Shown here: positions 1-8,282 of the stretch, piece after piece
Numbering within the stretch: the stretch's first letter is position 1
How the letters are laid out: every line of letters starts with the position of its first letter
Origin: UBA668 sp041918155
Lineage (GTDB): Bacteria > Actinomycetota > Acidimicrobiia > Acidimicrobiales > Ilumatobacteraceae
Reading direction: 5' to 3'
NCBI GenBank assembly: GCA_041918155.1
Contig: JAYRWH010000040.1
Span: forward strand, 1 to 64,000
Length of the DNA: 64,000 nt
Notes under the pieces: generated by a model
The model's input: only the letters and a program-made list of their open reading frames with translations
The model's database searches: none
What the model was told of the DNA's origin: nothing
Made by a program: the position numbers and the translations under genes

Positions 1-259
1 GCAGGATCTGGCCGGGCAGTCGCTTCGCTCGGAAGCCAACCTCGCGGCGGCAGGGCATTCATGAGACACACCCGACCAGACCCCCGACGCTACGAAAGCC
101 ACGTAGCGCCTTGCATCCGATTCTCAATCAGGGCATTCGGATCGGCCCCCATCCGGTTTGGTCACACACCGGCCACGGACTCCCGAGGTCGGTGTGTGAC
201 AAGAACGATGAGATGGCGAGATCCGCAAGGCCGGTCGACGCCGCCCGACCGCGCGGCCC
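1..259. other. Non-coding left edge with possible tail of a truncated gene
   Basis: One plus-strand frame is open from base 2 to a TGA at 62-64 (about 20 codons). It could be the C-terminus of a gene that starts outside the window, but it is too short to identify and another frame is also open. Bases 65-259 show no credible gene. They hold the strong inverted repeat listed separately. The convergent acyl-CoA dehydrogenase ends at 260. Confidence 0.3.
161..200. terminator. 14-bp stem inverted repeat, likely bidirectional terminator
   Basis: The arms GTCACACACCGGCC (161-174) and GGTCGGTGTGTGAC (187-200) pair over 14 bp with a single G-U, leaving a 12-nt loop. The structure lies just beyond the stop of the minus-strand acyl-CoA dehydrogenase. 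It also lies beyond the possible plus-strand gene tail, as expected for a terminator serving both. No T-tract follows, so a protein-binding palindrome remains possible. Confidence 0.5.
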
Positions 260-1450
260 CTAGTTGCGGGGGACCTTGCTCCAGGGGATCTCGCGGTCGA
301 CGCGGACATCGCCGGGCAGACCGAGGACGCGCTCACCGAGGATGTTGAGCATCACCTCGGTGGTGCCGCCCTCGATCGAATTGGCGCGCGAGCGCAAGAA
401 CGCCTTCTGCGGATAGTGGTACTCCATCGCCGTCTCCGGCCGCACCATGGTGTACTCGCCGTAGAGCATCCCGTCAGCGCCGAGTATGCCCATCAACCCC
501 GCGTAGATGTCCTTGTTGAGGTTGGCCGAAGCCATCTTGCCGATCGAACCCTCCGGCCCGGGATCGCCCATCTTGCGGTTCTGGCTGGCGCGGATGTTGG
601 TGAGCCGCAGCACCTCGGCGCGGATCCAGAGTTTCATCACTTCGTCGCGGGTGGGGGCGTCCTTGCGCCACTCGGGCGCGGCGGCCCACGCCTTGATGAG
701 CGGGGAGATCGCACCGCTGCCGCGCTGGGGGATGGTGCCGCCGATAGAGACGCGCTCGTTCATCAGCGTGGTGAGCGAGACGCGCCAGCCATCGCCGGGC
801 TTGCCGAGCATCTCGGTCTGGGGAATGCGGACGTCGGTGAAGTACACCTCGTTGAACTCAGCCTCGCCGGTCATCTGCCGCAGGGGCCGCGTCTCCACGC
901 CCGGCGCCTGCATGTCGACCACGAACGCGGTGAGGCCGGCGTGCTTCACCGCTTCGGCGTCGGTGCGCACCACGAGCAGACCCCACCGTGAGAGGTGGGC
1001 CAGCGTGGTCCACACCTTCTGGCCGTTGACGATCCACTCGTCGCCGTCGCGCACCCCACGCGACGAGAGGCCGGCGAAGTCGCTGCCGGCGCCCGGCTCG
1101 CTGAACAGCTGGCACCAGATCTCCTCGCCCGTGAACAGGGGGCGCAAGTAGCGCCGTTTCTGCTCGGCGCTGCCCCACACGTGCACCGTCGGGCCGCACA
1201 TGCCGTGGCCGATCGGATTGCGGGCCATCGGGTTGGGGGCGCCGGCGGCGTAGATCCGCTCGTTGATGACCTTCTGCATCTTCGGGTTGAGGCCCAAGCC
1301 GCCGAGGCCCTCGTCGAAGTGCACCCAGGCGAGACCGAGGTCGAACTGGGCGCCGAGGAACTCGATGGTGCTCACCCGGTTGGGGGGGAACTTCCCCAGC
1401 AGGTCGTTTACCAGTGCAGTGACCCGTTGTTCGTCGGTGGCGGTGCTCAT
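260..1450 (-). CDS. Acyl-CoA dehydrogenase family protein
   Basis: This 396-aa protein is a flavin-dependent acyl-CoA dehydrogenase of the FadE type found in many copies in actinobacteria. It catalyses alpha,beta-desaturation of acyl-CoA (possibly sterol or branched-chain acyl-CoA), passing electrons to an electron-transfer flavoprotein. Visible family signatures are FSEPGAGSD with the FAD/substrate loop in the N-terminal half, WIVNGQKVWTT in the beta-domain, and the C-terminal SIEGGTTEV block, whose Glu sits where many family members have the catalytic base. Length is normal. The ATG at 1450 lies 18 nt after the upstream hydrolase stop, and a TAnnnT hexamer 7 nt before it suggests an extra leaderless promoter besides the three-gene operon. 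The exact acyl substrate cannot be read from sequence. Confidence 0.92.
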   Translation of the reverse strand: MSTATDEQRVTALVNDLLGKFPPNRVSTIEFLGAQFDLGLAWVHFDEGLGGLGLNPKMQKVINERIYAAGAPNPMARNPIGHGMCGPTVHVWGSAEQKRRYLRPLFTGEEIWCQLFSEPGAGSDFAGLSSRGVRDGDEWIVNGQKVWTTLAHLSRWGLLVVRTDAEAVKHAGLTAFVVDMQAPGVETRPLRQMTGEAEFNEVYFTDVRIPQTEMLGKPGDGWRVSLTTLMNERVSIGGTIPQRGSGAISPLIKAWAAAPEWRKDAPTRDEVMKLWIRAEVLRLTNIRASQNRKMGDPGPEGSIGKMASANLNKDIYAGLMGILGADGMLYGEYTMVRPETAMEYHYPQKAFLRSRANSIEGGTTEVMLNILGERVLGLPGDVRVDREIPWSKVPRN

Positions 1451-1457
1451 GGCGCGG

Positions 1458-1463
1458 ACGCTA
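1458..1463 (-). promoter_or_regulatory. -10 hexamer TAGCGT, leaderless promoter of acyl-CoA dehydrogenase
   Basis: TAGCGT on the minus strand is separated from the ATG by 7 nt. That puts the transcription start at or next to the start codon, so the gene can be transcribed apart from its operon. Confidence 0.5.
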
Positions 1464-1468
1464 CCGAA

Positions 1469-2509
1469 TCACCGCCTGCGCAACACGAGTCCGACGGCGT
1501 CCTCCAGCCGATCGGCCGCGGCCGCACCGACGTCGGGGTCGATGCCCAGGACGATCTGCAGGAACGCCCAGGTCGCCTCCACCTGCACCGCCAGCAGTTG
1601 GCGCCAGGTGCGGGTGCCCACCACCGCAGTGCCCTCCGCGGTCGCGGTGAGATAGTCGGTGACGATCGGAGGCAAGCCCTTGATGTGCTTCGCCAGCTCG
1701 GCATAGAGGGCAACATCGGTGCACGCCTGGTGGCCGGCCCCCTTCAGATCGAGGCGCCATACCGGGGAGGCGCGCAGCAGGGCCCACGGACGATCGACGT
1801 CGACCTCCGGGGGCGTCGTCGTGTCGGCGGTGCCCACCACCAGCAAGGTGGGCACGTCGATCCGGCCGAGCAGGGCGTCGCTCATCGTGCGCGTGTAGGG
1901 CTGGTAGCCAACGATCGCCCGCACATGGGGATGGGCAGCCACGCCGCGGCTGCCAGCGGCCGTGGCGAACGCCGTGTACGCACCGTACGAGTGGCCGGCG
2001 AGCACGATCCGCTCGTGATCGATCGCGTTGGCGATGTCAACGGGCACCTCACTGCGGCCCTGCACCATCGTGTCGAGCAGGAGGTGGGCGTCGGCGACAC
2101 GGTCGATCTCGTTCGCCCGGGCCTCGCTGTTGGCCCCGGTGAGCCAGTCCACCAGCGCATCGCCGGGGTGATCGCTCGACACGACGATCGCGCCACGGGC
2201 GGCCAGCGCCTCGCACAACATCGCCGCGACGAAGCGCATACCGGTGCTGCCGTGAGAGAACACCACGAGGGGGTAGCGGCCGGGGCGAGCCGGCGGCTCG
2301 TGCTGTGCGCCGGCAGAGCCGAAGCCGATACCGGGGAACAACTCGTACGTTGTGCGCGCCGGCTCGTCCGTCGCTGCCGGATACCAGATCTCCACCGCGA
2401 GCAACCGTCCGGCTCGTGCCGGGTCGGTGACGAGCACGGTGCGGCGCCCGATTGGGTAGAGCTGCGTCTCGAGGGGGTGACCTGCACTCAGTTCCAGTGG
2501 CGCATCCAT
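1469..2509 (-). CDS. Alpha/beta hydrolase, platelet-activating-factor acetylhydrolase-like
   Basis: The 346-aa protein is an alpha/beta-fold esterase or lipase. The nucleophile elbow GHSYG carries Ser174, Asp229 sits in GTADTTTP and His260 in GAGHQ, giving a full catalytic triad in the expected order. The early block VVFSHGSTG matches the oxyanion-hole strand of PAF-acetylhydrolase/dienelactone-hydrolase relatives. There is no obvious signal peptide, so it is probably cytoplasmic. Its ATG at 2509 lies inside the end of the upstream SirB1-type gene (22-nt overlap), indicating translational coupling. With an acyl-CoA dehydrogenase downstream, a role in releasing or degrading an acyl ester is plausible, but the substrate is unknown. 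Confidence 0.85.
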   Translation of the reverse strand: MDAPLELSAGHPLETQLYPIGRRTVLVTDPARAGRLLAVEIWYPAATDEPARTTYELFPGIGFGSAGAQHEPPARPGRYPLVVFSHGSTGMRFVAAMLCEALAARGAIVVSSDHPGDALVDWLTGANSEARANEIDRVADAHLLLDTMVQGRSEVPVDIANAIDHERIVLAGHSYGAYTAFATAAGSRGVAAHPHVRAIVGYQPYTRTMSDALLGRIDVPTLLVVGTADTTTPPEVDVDRPWALLRASPVWRLDLKGAGHQACTDVALYAELAKHIKGLPPIVTDYLTATAEGTAVVGTRTWRQLLAVQVEATWAFLQIVLGIDPDVGAAAADRLEDAVGLVLRRR

Positions 2510-3150
2510 CGGGCGTGCTCCTTCTCCTCACCGGCGAGCTCGGGGAACGCGCCACGCAATCGGGCGAGCACCCGCAACTGGCCGGGGTCGTCCATCGCCA
2601 CCAGCGTCTGTTTGAGGTTGTTGAGGATCCTCAGCAGGATCGAACGGGTGTGTGCCGTCTGCAGGTATCGGCGCTCGAACGGATCGCGTAGTCCCGTGTA
2701 GCGCCGCCACACGGTCTCGATCTCGTCCTCCGAGTGGATCTGCCCGCCGTTGAACGGGTCGCCGTACTCGTCGCCGCACACCACCATGAAATGCCCGGGC
2801 AGCCCCACCCCGCGCACCTCCACGTCGAGGCGGCGGCCGACCTCGATGGCGCACACGGCCAGCGTGATCGGAATGCCGAGGCCACGGTCGATCACCTGGT
2901 GCAGGTAGGAGTTACGTGGATCGCCGTAGTCCTCCCGGTTGCCACACAGCCGACCAGAGCCGAACAAGGTGCGCATGATCGAGTCGAACCGGGGCGCGCA
3001 CTGGTCGGCCAGGCGGTCGAGACCGAGCACCACTTCGGCGGGGTCGGTGCCTGCTTCGAACGACGCCCCGATCAACGCCGCCATCAGGTCGAGGTGGTCG
3101 CCGGATGCCGCTCGGTTGACGAGCTGTACGAAACGATCGGCCGACTCCAC
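2488..3150 (-). CDS. SirB1 family protein (transglutaminase-like)
   Basis: This protein of about 220 aa belongs to the SirB1/transglutaminase-like core-2 family. Typical blocks are SYLHQVIDRGLGIPITLAV and the GLPGHFMV segment, followed by a C-terminal helical region of the kind found in the family (ILLRILNNLKQ). The family's biochemical role is not established. The frame is open further upstream to an ATG at 3186, whose CATG is shared with the divergent acyl-CoA ligase. I chose GTG at 3150 because a TACCTT -10 hexamer lies 6 nt upstream and the conserved region begins right after it. It heads the operon with the hydrolase and acyl-CoA dehydrogenase. Confidence 0.8.
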   Translation of the reverse strand: MESADRFVQLVNRAASGDHLDLMAALIGASFEAGTDPAEVVLGLDRLADQCAPRFDSIMRTLFGSGRLCGNREDYGDPRNSYLHQVIDRGLGIPITLAVCAIEVGRRLDVEVRGVGLPGHFMVVCGDEYGDPFNGGQIHSEDEIETVWRRYTGLRDPFERRYLQTAHTRSILLRILNNLKQTLVAMDDPGQLRVLARLRGAFPELAGEEKEHARWMRHWN

Positions 3151-3156
3151 ACGGGC

Positions 3157-3162
3157 AAGGTA
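3157..3162 (-). promoter_or_regulatory. -10 hexamer TACCTT for the SirB1 operon
   Basis: TACCTT on the minus strand is 6 nt before the GTG chosen as start, the spacing expected for a leaderless transcript. It supports the shorter start for the SirB1-type gene. Confidence 0.5.
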
Positions 3163-3170
3163 TCGCCGTG

Positions 3171-3176
3171 TACCGT
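3171..3176 (+). promoter_or_regulatory. -10 hexamer TACCGT for acyl-CoA ligase
   Basis: TACCGT is followed by 8 nt and then the ATG at 3185, giving a leaderless or nearly leaderless transcript. It sits 8 bp from the opposing -10 of the SirB1 operon, so both promoters occupy about 20 bp. Confidence 0.5.
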
Positions 3177-3184
3177 CAGCCGGC

Positions 3185-4741
3185 ATGTATCCCGGTGCGC
3201 ACGCAGTCACCCACCCCGACAAGCCGGCGGTCATCATGGCCGGCAGCGGGTTCACCCAGACCTTCGCCGAACTCGATGCGGCAGCCAATCGGGTGAGCCA
3301 TCTGCTGCGCGCCGCGGGCGTGCGACCCGGCGATCACGTGGCGATCTGCATGGAGAACCACGACCGTTACTTCGAGATCACATGGGGCTGCTATTACGCC
3401 GGGGCGGTGTACACGAACTGCTCCAGCCGGCTCACGAGCGGCGAGCTCGCGTACATCCTCAACGACTCCGAGGCGAAGGTGTTCTTCACCTCGAAGTACA
3501 AGGCCGATCAGGCCGCCGACGTGCTGTCCGAGACGCCGAACGTCGGCCTGCGGCTGATGCTCGACGGCACGATCCCCGGCTACGAGAGCTACGAGGCGGC
3601 GGTGGTCGCCCAGCCCGCCACCCCACTGCCCGAGCATCGTTTCGCGGGCACCGACATGCTCTATTCCTCGGGCACCACGGGCAAGCCGAAGGGTGTCTCC
3701 AAGGCGTTCGTGGAAGAGCCGATCGAGACGAGCACGACGGGCGTCACCGGGCTGATGGGCCTGCTGTTCGGCGCCAACGCCGACACGATGTACGTCTCCC
3801 CCGCGCCGCTGTACCACGCCGCCCCGCTGCGCTTCTGCATCGCCACCCACCAGCTCGGCGGCACGGTGATCACAATGGAGCACTTCGATCCCGAGCAGTA
3901 CCTCGCCACGATCGAGCGCTTCCGCGCAACCCACAGCCAAGTGGTGCCGACGATGTTCGTGCGCTTGCTGAAGCTGCCCCCTGAGGTTCGCGCTCGCTAC
4001 GACGTGTCCTCGCTGCAGTATGTGATCCATGCCGCCGCGCCGTGCCCGATCCCGGTGAAGGAGCAGATGATCGAGTGGTTCGGCCCCGTCATCCACGAGT
4101 ACTACGCGGGCACCGAGGGCAACGGCTTCGTGTACTGCAACAGCGACATGTGGATCGCCCACAAGGGCACGGTCGGTGTGCCCATCGGCTGCAGGCTGCA
4201 CATCTGTGGCGACGATGGCGAGGAAGTACCCCTCGGCGAGTCGGGCACCGTGTACTTCGAGGGCGGCACCGAGTTCGAGTACCACAACGACCCGGAGAAG
4301 ACGAAGGGTTCACGCCACCCCGGCCAGCCGTGGAGCACGCTCGGCGACGTCGGCCATGTCGATGCCGACAACTTCCTCTACCTCACCGACCGCAAGGCCT
4401 ACATGATCATTTCCGGCGGGGTGAACATCTACCCGCAGGAGACCGAGAACGCCCTCGTCACCCACCCGAAGGTGATCGACGTGGCGGTGTTCGGCGTGCC
4501 CAACGACGACTTCGGTGAAGAGGTGAAGGCCGTCGTGCAGCCGGTGACATTGCCCGCCACGCCGGAGGAAGCCGCCGCGCTCTCGGCCGAGCTGATCGCG
4601 TGGTGCAAGTCGCAGCTGGCCGACGTCAAGTGCCCACGCTCCATTGATTTTCGCGCCGAACTGCCCCGTCACCCGACCGGCAAGCTCTACAAACGCCTGC
4701 TGAAGGACGAGTACTGGGCTGCCGCCGGCCGCGCCATCTGA
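3185..4741 (+). CDS. Acyl-CoA synthetase / AMP-dependent ligase
   Basis: The 518-aa enzyme is of the ANL (AMP-binding) superfamily and would activate a carboxylic acid to its adenylate and then its CoA thioester. The ATP-binding loop SSGTTGKPKG lies near residue 160, the motif YAGTEGNG near residue 305, the hinge region GDVGHVD...LTDRK near 400, and the C-terminal catalytic Lys in PTGKLYKR near 500. The N-terminal half begins directly with the acyl-binding region, as in medium-chain or fatty acyl-CoA ligases. The ATG at 3185 is chosen because the frame upstream is poor and a -10 hexamer sits 8 nt away. It is divergent from an operon with an acyl-CoA dehydrogenase, consistent with fatty-acid degradation. 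Confidence 0.92.
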   Translation: MYPGAHAVTHPDKPAVIMAGSGFTQTFAELDAAANRVSHLLRAAGVRPGDHVAICMENHDRYFEITWGCYYAGAVYTNCSSRLTSGELAYILNDSEAKVFFTSKYKADQAADVLSETPNVGLRLMLDGTIPGYESYEAAVVAQPATPLPEHRFAGTDMLYSSGTTGKPKGVSKAFVEEPIETSTTGVTGLMGLLFGANADTMYVSPAPLYHAAPLRFCIATHQLGGTVITMEHFDPEQYLATIERFRATHSQVVPTMFVRLLKLPPEVRARYDVSSLQYVIHAAAPCPIPVKEQMIEWFGPVIHEYYAGTEGNGFVYCNSDMWIAHKGTVGVPIGCRLHICGDDGEEVPLGESGTVYFEGGTEFEYHNDPEKTKGSRHPGQPWSTLGDVGHVDADNFLYLTDRKAYMIISGGVNIYPQETENALVTHPKVIDVAVFGVPNDDFGEEVKAVVQPVTLPATPEEAAALSAELIAWCKSQLADVKCPRSIDFRAELPRHPTGKLYKRLLKDEYWAAAGRAI

Positions 4742-4815
4742 CCGTTCCATGCGAATCCCCGGCGAAAACTGACAGCGCCGGATCGGCTGCTGCTCTGAAC
4801 CCTGAGCGATGCGTG

Positions 4816-4834
4816 TATCGTCGCCGGAAGGAGG
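4816..4834 (+). promoter_or_regulatory. -10 hexamer and strong Shine-Dalgarno before GGDEF gene
   Basis: TATCGT at 4816-4821 is a likely -10. AAGGAGG at 4828-4834 is a near-perfect ribosome-binding site 5 nt before the ATG at 4840. The Shine-Dalgarno fixes the start. It is an exception in a window dominated by leaderless starts. Confidence 0.6.
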
Positions 4835-4839
4835 TGGCC

Positions 4840-6111
4840 ATGGCGGCGGCAGCTTCCCGCAATGACGCGGGTGATTCGAGCAACGGCGACGCCGTCGCCG
4901 TCGACGCCAGCGGCGAACTCATCCGGGTCGCCCCGGAGCAAGTACAGGCGGGCATGCTCGAACGCCTGACCTACACCGACCGCGACATCATCCTCTCGGG
5001 CATCATCGGCACGCTCGTCATCGCCGGTGTGATCGCCTGGGGCGCGCGCTGGTGGCAGGTCGGCATCTTCACCGTGGGACGCCTCGCGGTCGCTTACGGC
5101 AGCCACGTGCTGTCACGCCGGGTCGAGCGCATCGGCCCCGCGGTGGCCGCCGAGCAGGGCTACACGATGGTCATGGATCTGTGGCTGGCCACCATCGCCC
5201 TCAGTTGGGCGAGCGTCGTCTTCTTCGCCAAGTCGCCCGTGTTACACCACACCACCTCGGTGCTCGGCATGTTCGCGGTGATCGCGGTCGAAGGCGTGGT
5301 CGTCCTCGTCGCGTCGGTGAGCCGGCGATCGATCCTGCTCGTGCTGTTCGTGTTCTGGGCCTGTCTCAGCCTGCGCGTCGTGCTCGACAACACCAGCGCC
5401 CGGTGGCCGTTCCTCATCTGCAACACCCTGTACCACCTCGTGCTCGGGATGCACGCATTCAACATCCAGCGCCAGACCACTCATCAGGTGCGCTCCGAGA
5501 TCGTGAACCGCATCCTGCTCGAACGGGTCACCCAGCTGCATTCGCGAGTTCGCCAGAGCCGCGACGAACTCGCCCGGCTGAACGTTCAACTGCAAGTCGC
5601 GCTCGAACAGTCGAACGAACTCGCCAGCTACGACCCGCTGACGAATGCTCTCAACCGCCGCGCGTTCCTGGAGCGCATCCTCGAACAGAAGGCCGCAATG
5701 CAGCGCCACGCGCGCCCGGCGGCGATCGTGCTCATCGACCTCGACCGCTTCAAAGCGATCAATGACACCTATGGTCATGCCGTCGGCGACCGGGTGCTCG
5801 GCCATTGTTCGACAGCACTGCGCGGCCAGATGCGCCCCGGTGACGTGTTCGCCCGGTGGGGCGGCGAGGAGTTCATCGTGCTCCTTCCGGACACGACCGT
5901 CGCCGACGCGGCGGCGATTGCCGAGCGCTACCGGATCACCCTCACCGAATCCACCGCCGAAGACTGGCCGCACGGGCTGCGCGTCTCGGCATCGTTCGGC
6001 GTGGCGGACCTCGACGGCGCGAGCAGCTTCCACGAGGCGGTGTCGGCCGCCGACCTGGCGCTCTACCAAGCGAAGGCCGAGGGCCGCAACCTGATCCGAG
6101 TCGCCGGCTGA
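4840..6111 (+). CDS. Membrane-anchored GGDEF diguanylate cyclase
   Basis: The 423-aa protein makes the second messenger cyclic di-GMP from two GTP. Residues of about 50-215 form several hydrophobic segments (about six membrane helices) acting as a MASE-like sensor or anchor. A coiled-coil linker follows (RVRQSRDELARLNVQLQVA), then a GGDEF domain starting near residue 265. The active-site motif is GGEEF at 341-345, a functional variant. RPGD at 332-335 lies exactly five residues upstream, matching the product-binding inhibitory I-site, so the enzyme is probably active and feedback-inhibited. No EAL or HD-GYP domain is fused. It has its own promoter and is convergent with the aldehyde dehydrogenase. 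The sensed signal is unknown. Confidence 0.93.
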   Translation: MAAAASRNDAGDSSNGDAVAVDASGELIRVAPEQVQAGMLERLTYTDRDIILSGIIGTLVIAGVIAWGARWWQVGIFTVGRLAVAYGSHVLSRRVERIGPAVAAEQGYTMVMDLWLATIALSWASVVFFAKSPVLHHTTSVLGMFAVIAVEGVVVLVASVSRRSILLVLFVFWACLSLRVVLDNTSARWPFLICNTLYHLVLGMHAFNIQRQTTHQVRSEIVNRILLERVTQLHSRVRQSRDELARLNVQLQVALEQSNELASYDPLTNALNRRAFLERILEQKAAMQRHARPAAIVLIDLDRFKAINDTYGHAVGDRVLGHCSTALRGQMRPGDVFARWGGEEFIVLLPDTTVADAAAIAERYRITLTESTAEDWPHGLRVSASFGVADLDGASSFHEAVSAADLALYQAKAEGRNLIRVAG

Positions 6112-6133
6112 CGCTGCGCGCCGGCCGCCGGTG

Positions 6134-7510
6134 CTACGACAGCACGACCATCCGGATCTCGGTCATCTCCTTCACGCTGTAGGCCGGGCCCTCGCGGGTG
6201 TTGCCGCTGTCGCGCAGCCCGCCGTATGGCTGCTGGTCAGCACGCCACGTGGGCACCTCGTTCACCAGCACCCCACCGAAGTCCAGTGCATGCACGGCCT
6301 TCAACGCCACGCCGATGTCGCGAGTGAAGATCGCGGCCTGCAGACCGAACTTGGTGTCGTTCGCCAGCGCCAACGCCTCGTCGAGCGTCTCGTAGGAGGT
6401 AATCGCCACCACCGGACCGAACACTTCTTGGCTACACACCTTCATACCGGGTGCGGCGTCGGCAAGCACGGTGGGCCGCAGCACCCCGTCGGCCTGCACC
6501 GTGCCACCGGCGGCAACTCGTGCACCTGCGGCGGTCGCCTCTGCGATCCACGCGGCCACACGGTCGCGTTCGCCGGTGGAGATCAGCGCCGACACATCGG
6601 TGGCCTCGTCCATCGGGTCGCCGACGACGAGCGTCTCCACGTGCGCGGCGAGCGCGGCCGTGAACTGCTCCGCCAGGGAGCGGTGCACGAGCACCCGCTG
6701 AGTGGAGATACAGCTCTGGCCGGCATGACTGAAGCCGGCCACCTTGATCTTGGCCGCGGCGGCTTGCCAATCGCCATCGGGCTCGATGATGCACGGCGCG
6801 TTGTTGCCCAGCTCCAGCCCGACGCGCTTGCGTGGCGCCCGAGCGCGAATGCCCCACCCCACCTCGGGCGAGCCGGTGAACGTGATGAGCGCGACATCGG
6901 GATGGTCGACCAACGCATTGCCGACCGTGCCACCGCTGCCGGTGACGACCTGCAGGTAACCCGCCGGCAGGCCGCACTCCTCCACCAGCATCTGCGCCAG
7001 TGCGAGGCTGCTGAACGGCGTCTGGCTGGCGGGCTTCAGCACCACCGGGCAGCCGGCAGCGATCGCCGGGCCGACCTTGTGGGCCACCAGGTTGAGCGGG
7101 AAGTTGAATGGGGCGATGGCGCCCACGACCCCGATCGGCACCCGCAGCGTGAAACCGAGCTTGCCCTCGCCCGCGGGGATCGCGTCGAGCGGGATCATCT
7201 CGCCACCCAGCTTGCGGGTCTCGGCGGCGGCGAACTGGAACGTGCCGACCGCCCGCTCGGCCTCGGCGCGGGCGGTCTTGATCGGCTTGGCTGCTTCGCG
7301 GGCGATGATGTGCGCGAACTCCTCGCGGCGCGCGGTGAGCCGGGCCGCGGCCTTGTCGAGGATCTCGGCCCGCTTCCACAACGGCAGCGGGTTCGCGAGA
7401 GCGGCTTTGCAGATAGCGACGGCCCGGTCGACATCGGAGGCAGTCATCGCCGGGATCTCGCCGATCACGGAGTCGTCGTAGGGAGAGCGGACGGTGATCG
7501 TTTCGGTCAT
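6134..7510 (-). CDS. NAD(P)-dependent aldehyde dehydrogenase
   Basis: The 458-aa protein is an aldehyde dehydrogenase of the ALDH superfamily that oxidises an aldehyde to the acid. The catalytic Cys lies in AGQSCISTQR and the general-base Glu in LELGNNAPC. FNFPLN and GSPEVGWG mark the Rossmann and cofactor regions, and QEVFGPV is the typical C-terminal block. It resembles the lactaldehyde/succinate-semialdehyde/glyceraldehyde-3-phosphate (non-phosphorylating) branch, but the substrate cannot be assigned. The ATG at 7510 is preceded by a -10 hexamer at 7518-7523, which fixes this start over the longer upstream frame. It is divergent from the glycerophosphodiesterase with only 22 bp between starts. 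Confidence 0.9.
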   Translation of the reverse strand: MTETITVRSPYDDSVIGEIPAMTASDVDRAVAICKAALANPLPLWKRAEILDKAAARLTARREEFAHIIAREAAKPIKTARAEAERAVGTFQFAAAETRKLGGEMIPLDAIPAGEGKLGFTLRVPIGVVGAIAPFNFPLNLVAHKVGPAIAAGCPVVLKPASQTPFSSLALAQMLVEECGLPAGYLQVVTGSGGTVGNALVDHPDVALITFTGSPEVGWGIRARAPRKRVGLELGNNAPCIIEPDGDWQAAAAKIKVAGFSHAGQSCISTQRVLVHRSLAEQFTAALAAHVETLVVGDPMDEATDVSALISTGERDRVAAWIAEATAAGARVAAGGTVQADGVLRPTVLADAAPGMKVCSQEVFGPVVAITSYETLDEALALANDTKFGLQAAIFTRDIGVALKAVHALDFGGVLVNEVPTWRADQQPYGGLRDSGNTREGPAYSVKEMTEIRMVVLS

Positions 7511-7517
7511 GAGGCGG

Positions 7518-7525
7518 ACGATACT
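7518..7525. promoter_or_regulatory. Overlapping divergent -10 elements (aldehyde dehydrogenase / glycerophosphodiesterase)
   Basis: The minus strand reads TATCGT (7518-7523), 7 nt before the aldehyde dehydrogenase ATG. The plus strand reads GATACT (7520-7525), 7 nt before the glycerophosphodiesterase ATG. The two hexamers share four base pairs, so one element appears to serve both directions. Confidence 0.5.
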
Positions 7526-7532
7526 GGGCGGG

Positions 7533-8282
7533 ATGAACCCCCCGCTCCACCCGTATCTCCAGTGGGATGGCCCGATCGCGTTCGCCCACCGTGGCGGGGC
7601 CAGCGACGTGCCCGAGAACACGATGCCCGCATTCCAGTACGCGGTCGACGCCGGCTACCGCTATGTCGAGACCGATGTGCAGGTCACCGCTGACGGGGTG
7701 CTCGTCGCGTTCCACGACAACGACCTCAGCCGCACGTGCGGCCGTCAGGCGCGCATCAGCGACCTGCCGTGGAGCGAGGTGCGCACCGCGCTCGTCGATG
7801 GCGCGGCGCCGATCCCGCTGCTGGAGGACATGCTCGGCACATGGCCCGAGCTGCGGGTCAACATCGACTGCAAGTCCAACGCCGCGATCGAGGCGCTGGT
7901 CGCCGTGCTGAAGCGCTGCGCGGCGCTCGATCGGGTGTGCGTCGGAGCATTCGACGACCGCCGCCTGAGCCGCCTGCGAGCTGCCCTCGGCGATGGCCTG
8001 TGCACCTCGCTCGGGCCGGCCGGTGTCGCCCTGCTGCGCTACGGCCGGCCGCGCCACATCGCCGCCATGGCCGCGCAGGTACCCGTGAAACAGGGGCCGA
8101 TCACCGTGGTGAACGAGGCGTTCGTCGAGCGGGCCCACCGCCTCGGCCTGCACGTGCATGTGTGGACGATCGACGAGCCCGCCGAGATGGACCGCTTGCT
8201 CGAAATGGGCGTCGACGGCATCATGACCGACCGGCCGCACGTGCTGCGCGGGGTGTTCGAGGCGCGGGGCATCTGGCGGTGA
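7533..8282 (+). CDS. Glycerophosphodiester phosphodiesterase
   Basis: The 249-aa cytoplasmic protein is a GDPD-family TIM barrel that cleaves glycerophosphodiesters into glycerol-3-phosphate and an alcohol. Diagnostic residues are visible: FAHRGG (catalytic His), PENT with its Glu, ETDVQ (metal-binding Glu/Asp) and AFHDND (second catalytic His). The C-terminal barrel strand ends in VDGIMTDRP, as is usual. Length is typical for the cytosolic UgpQ-like form. Two in-frame ATGs lie upstream, inside the divergent gene's start. 7533 is preferred because a -10 lies 7 nt before it. The end overlaps the gamma-glutamyltransferase start by 4 nt, so the two are translationally coupled. Confidence 0.92.
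   Translation: MNPPLHPYLQWDGPIAFAHRGGASDVPENTMPAFQYAVDAGYRYVETDVQVTADGVLVAFHDNDLSRTCGRQARISDLPWSEVRTALVDGAAPIPLLEDMLGTWPELRVNIDCKSNAAIEALVAVLKRCAALDRVCVGAFDDRRLSRLRAALGDGLCTSLGPAGVALLRYGRPRHIAAMAAQVPVKQGPITVVNEAFVERAHRLGLHVHVWTIDEPAEMDRLLEMGVDGIMTDRPHVLRGVFEARGIWR

Noticed and set aside
3151..3288. Longer N-terminus of the SirB1-type protein, starting within the acyl-CoA ligase gene
   Set aside because: The extra 46 residues overlap the divergent ligase gene and are not similar to the family. A leaderless -10 supports the GTG at 3150.
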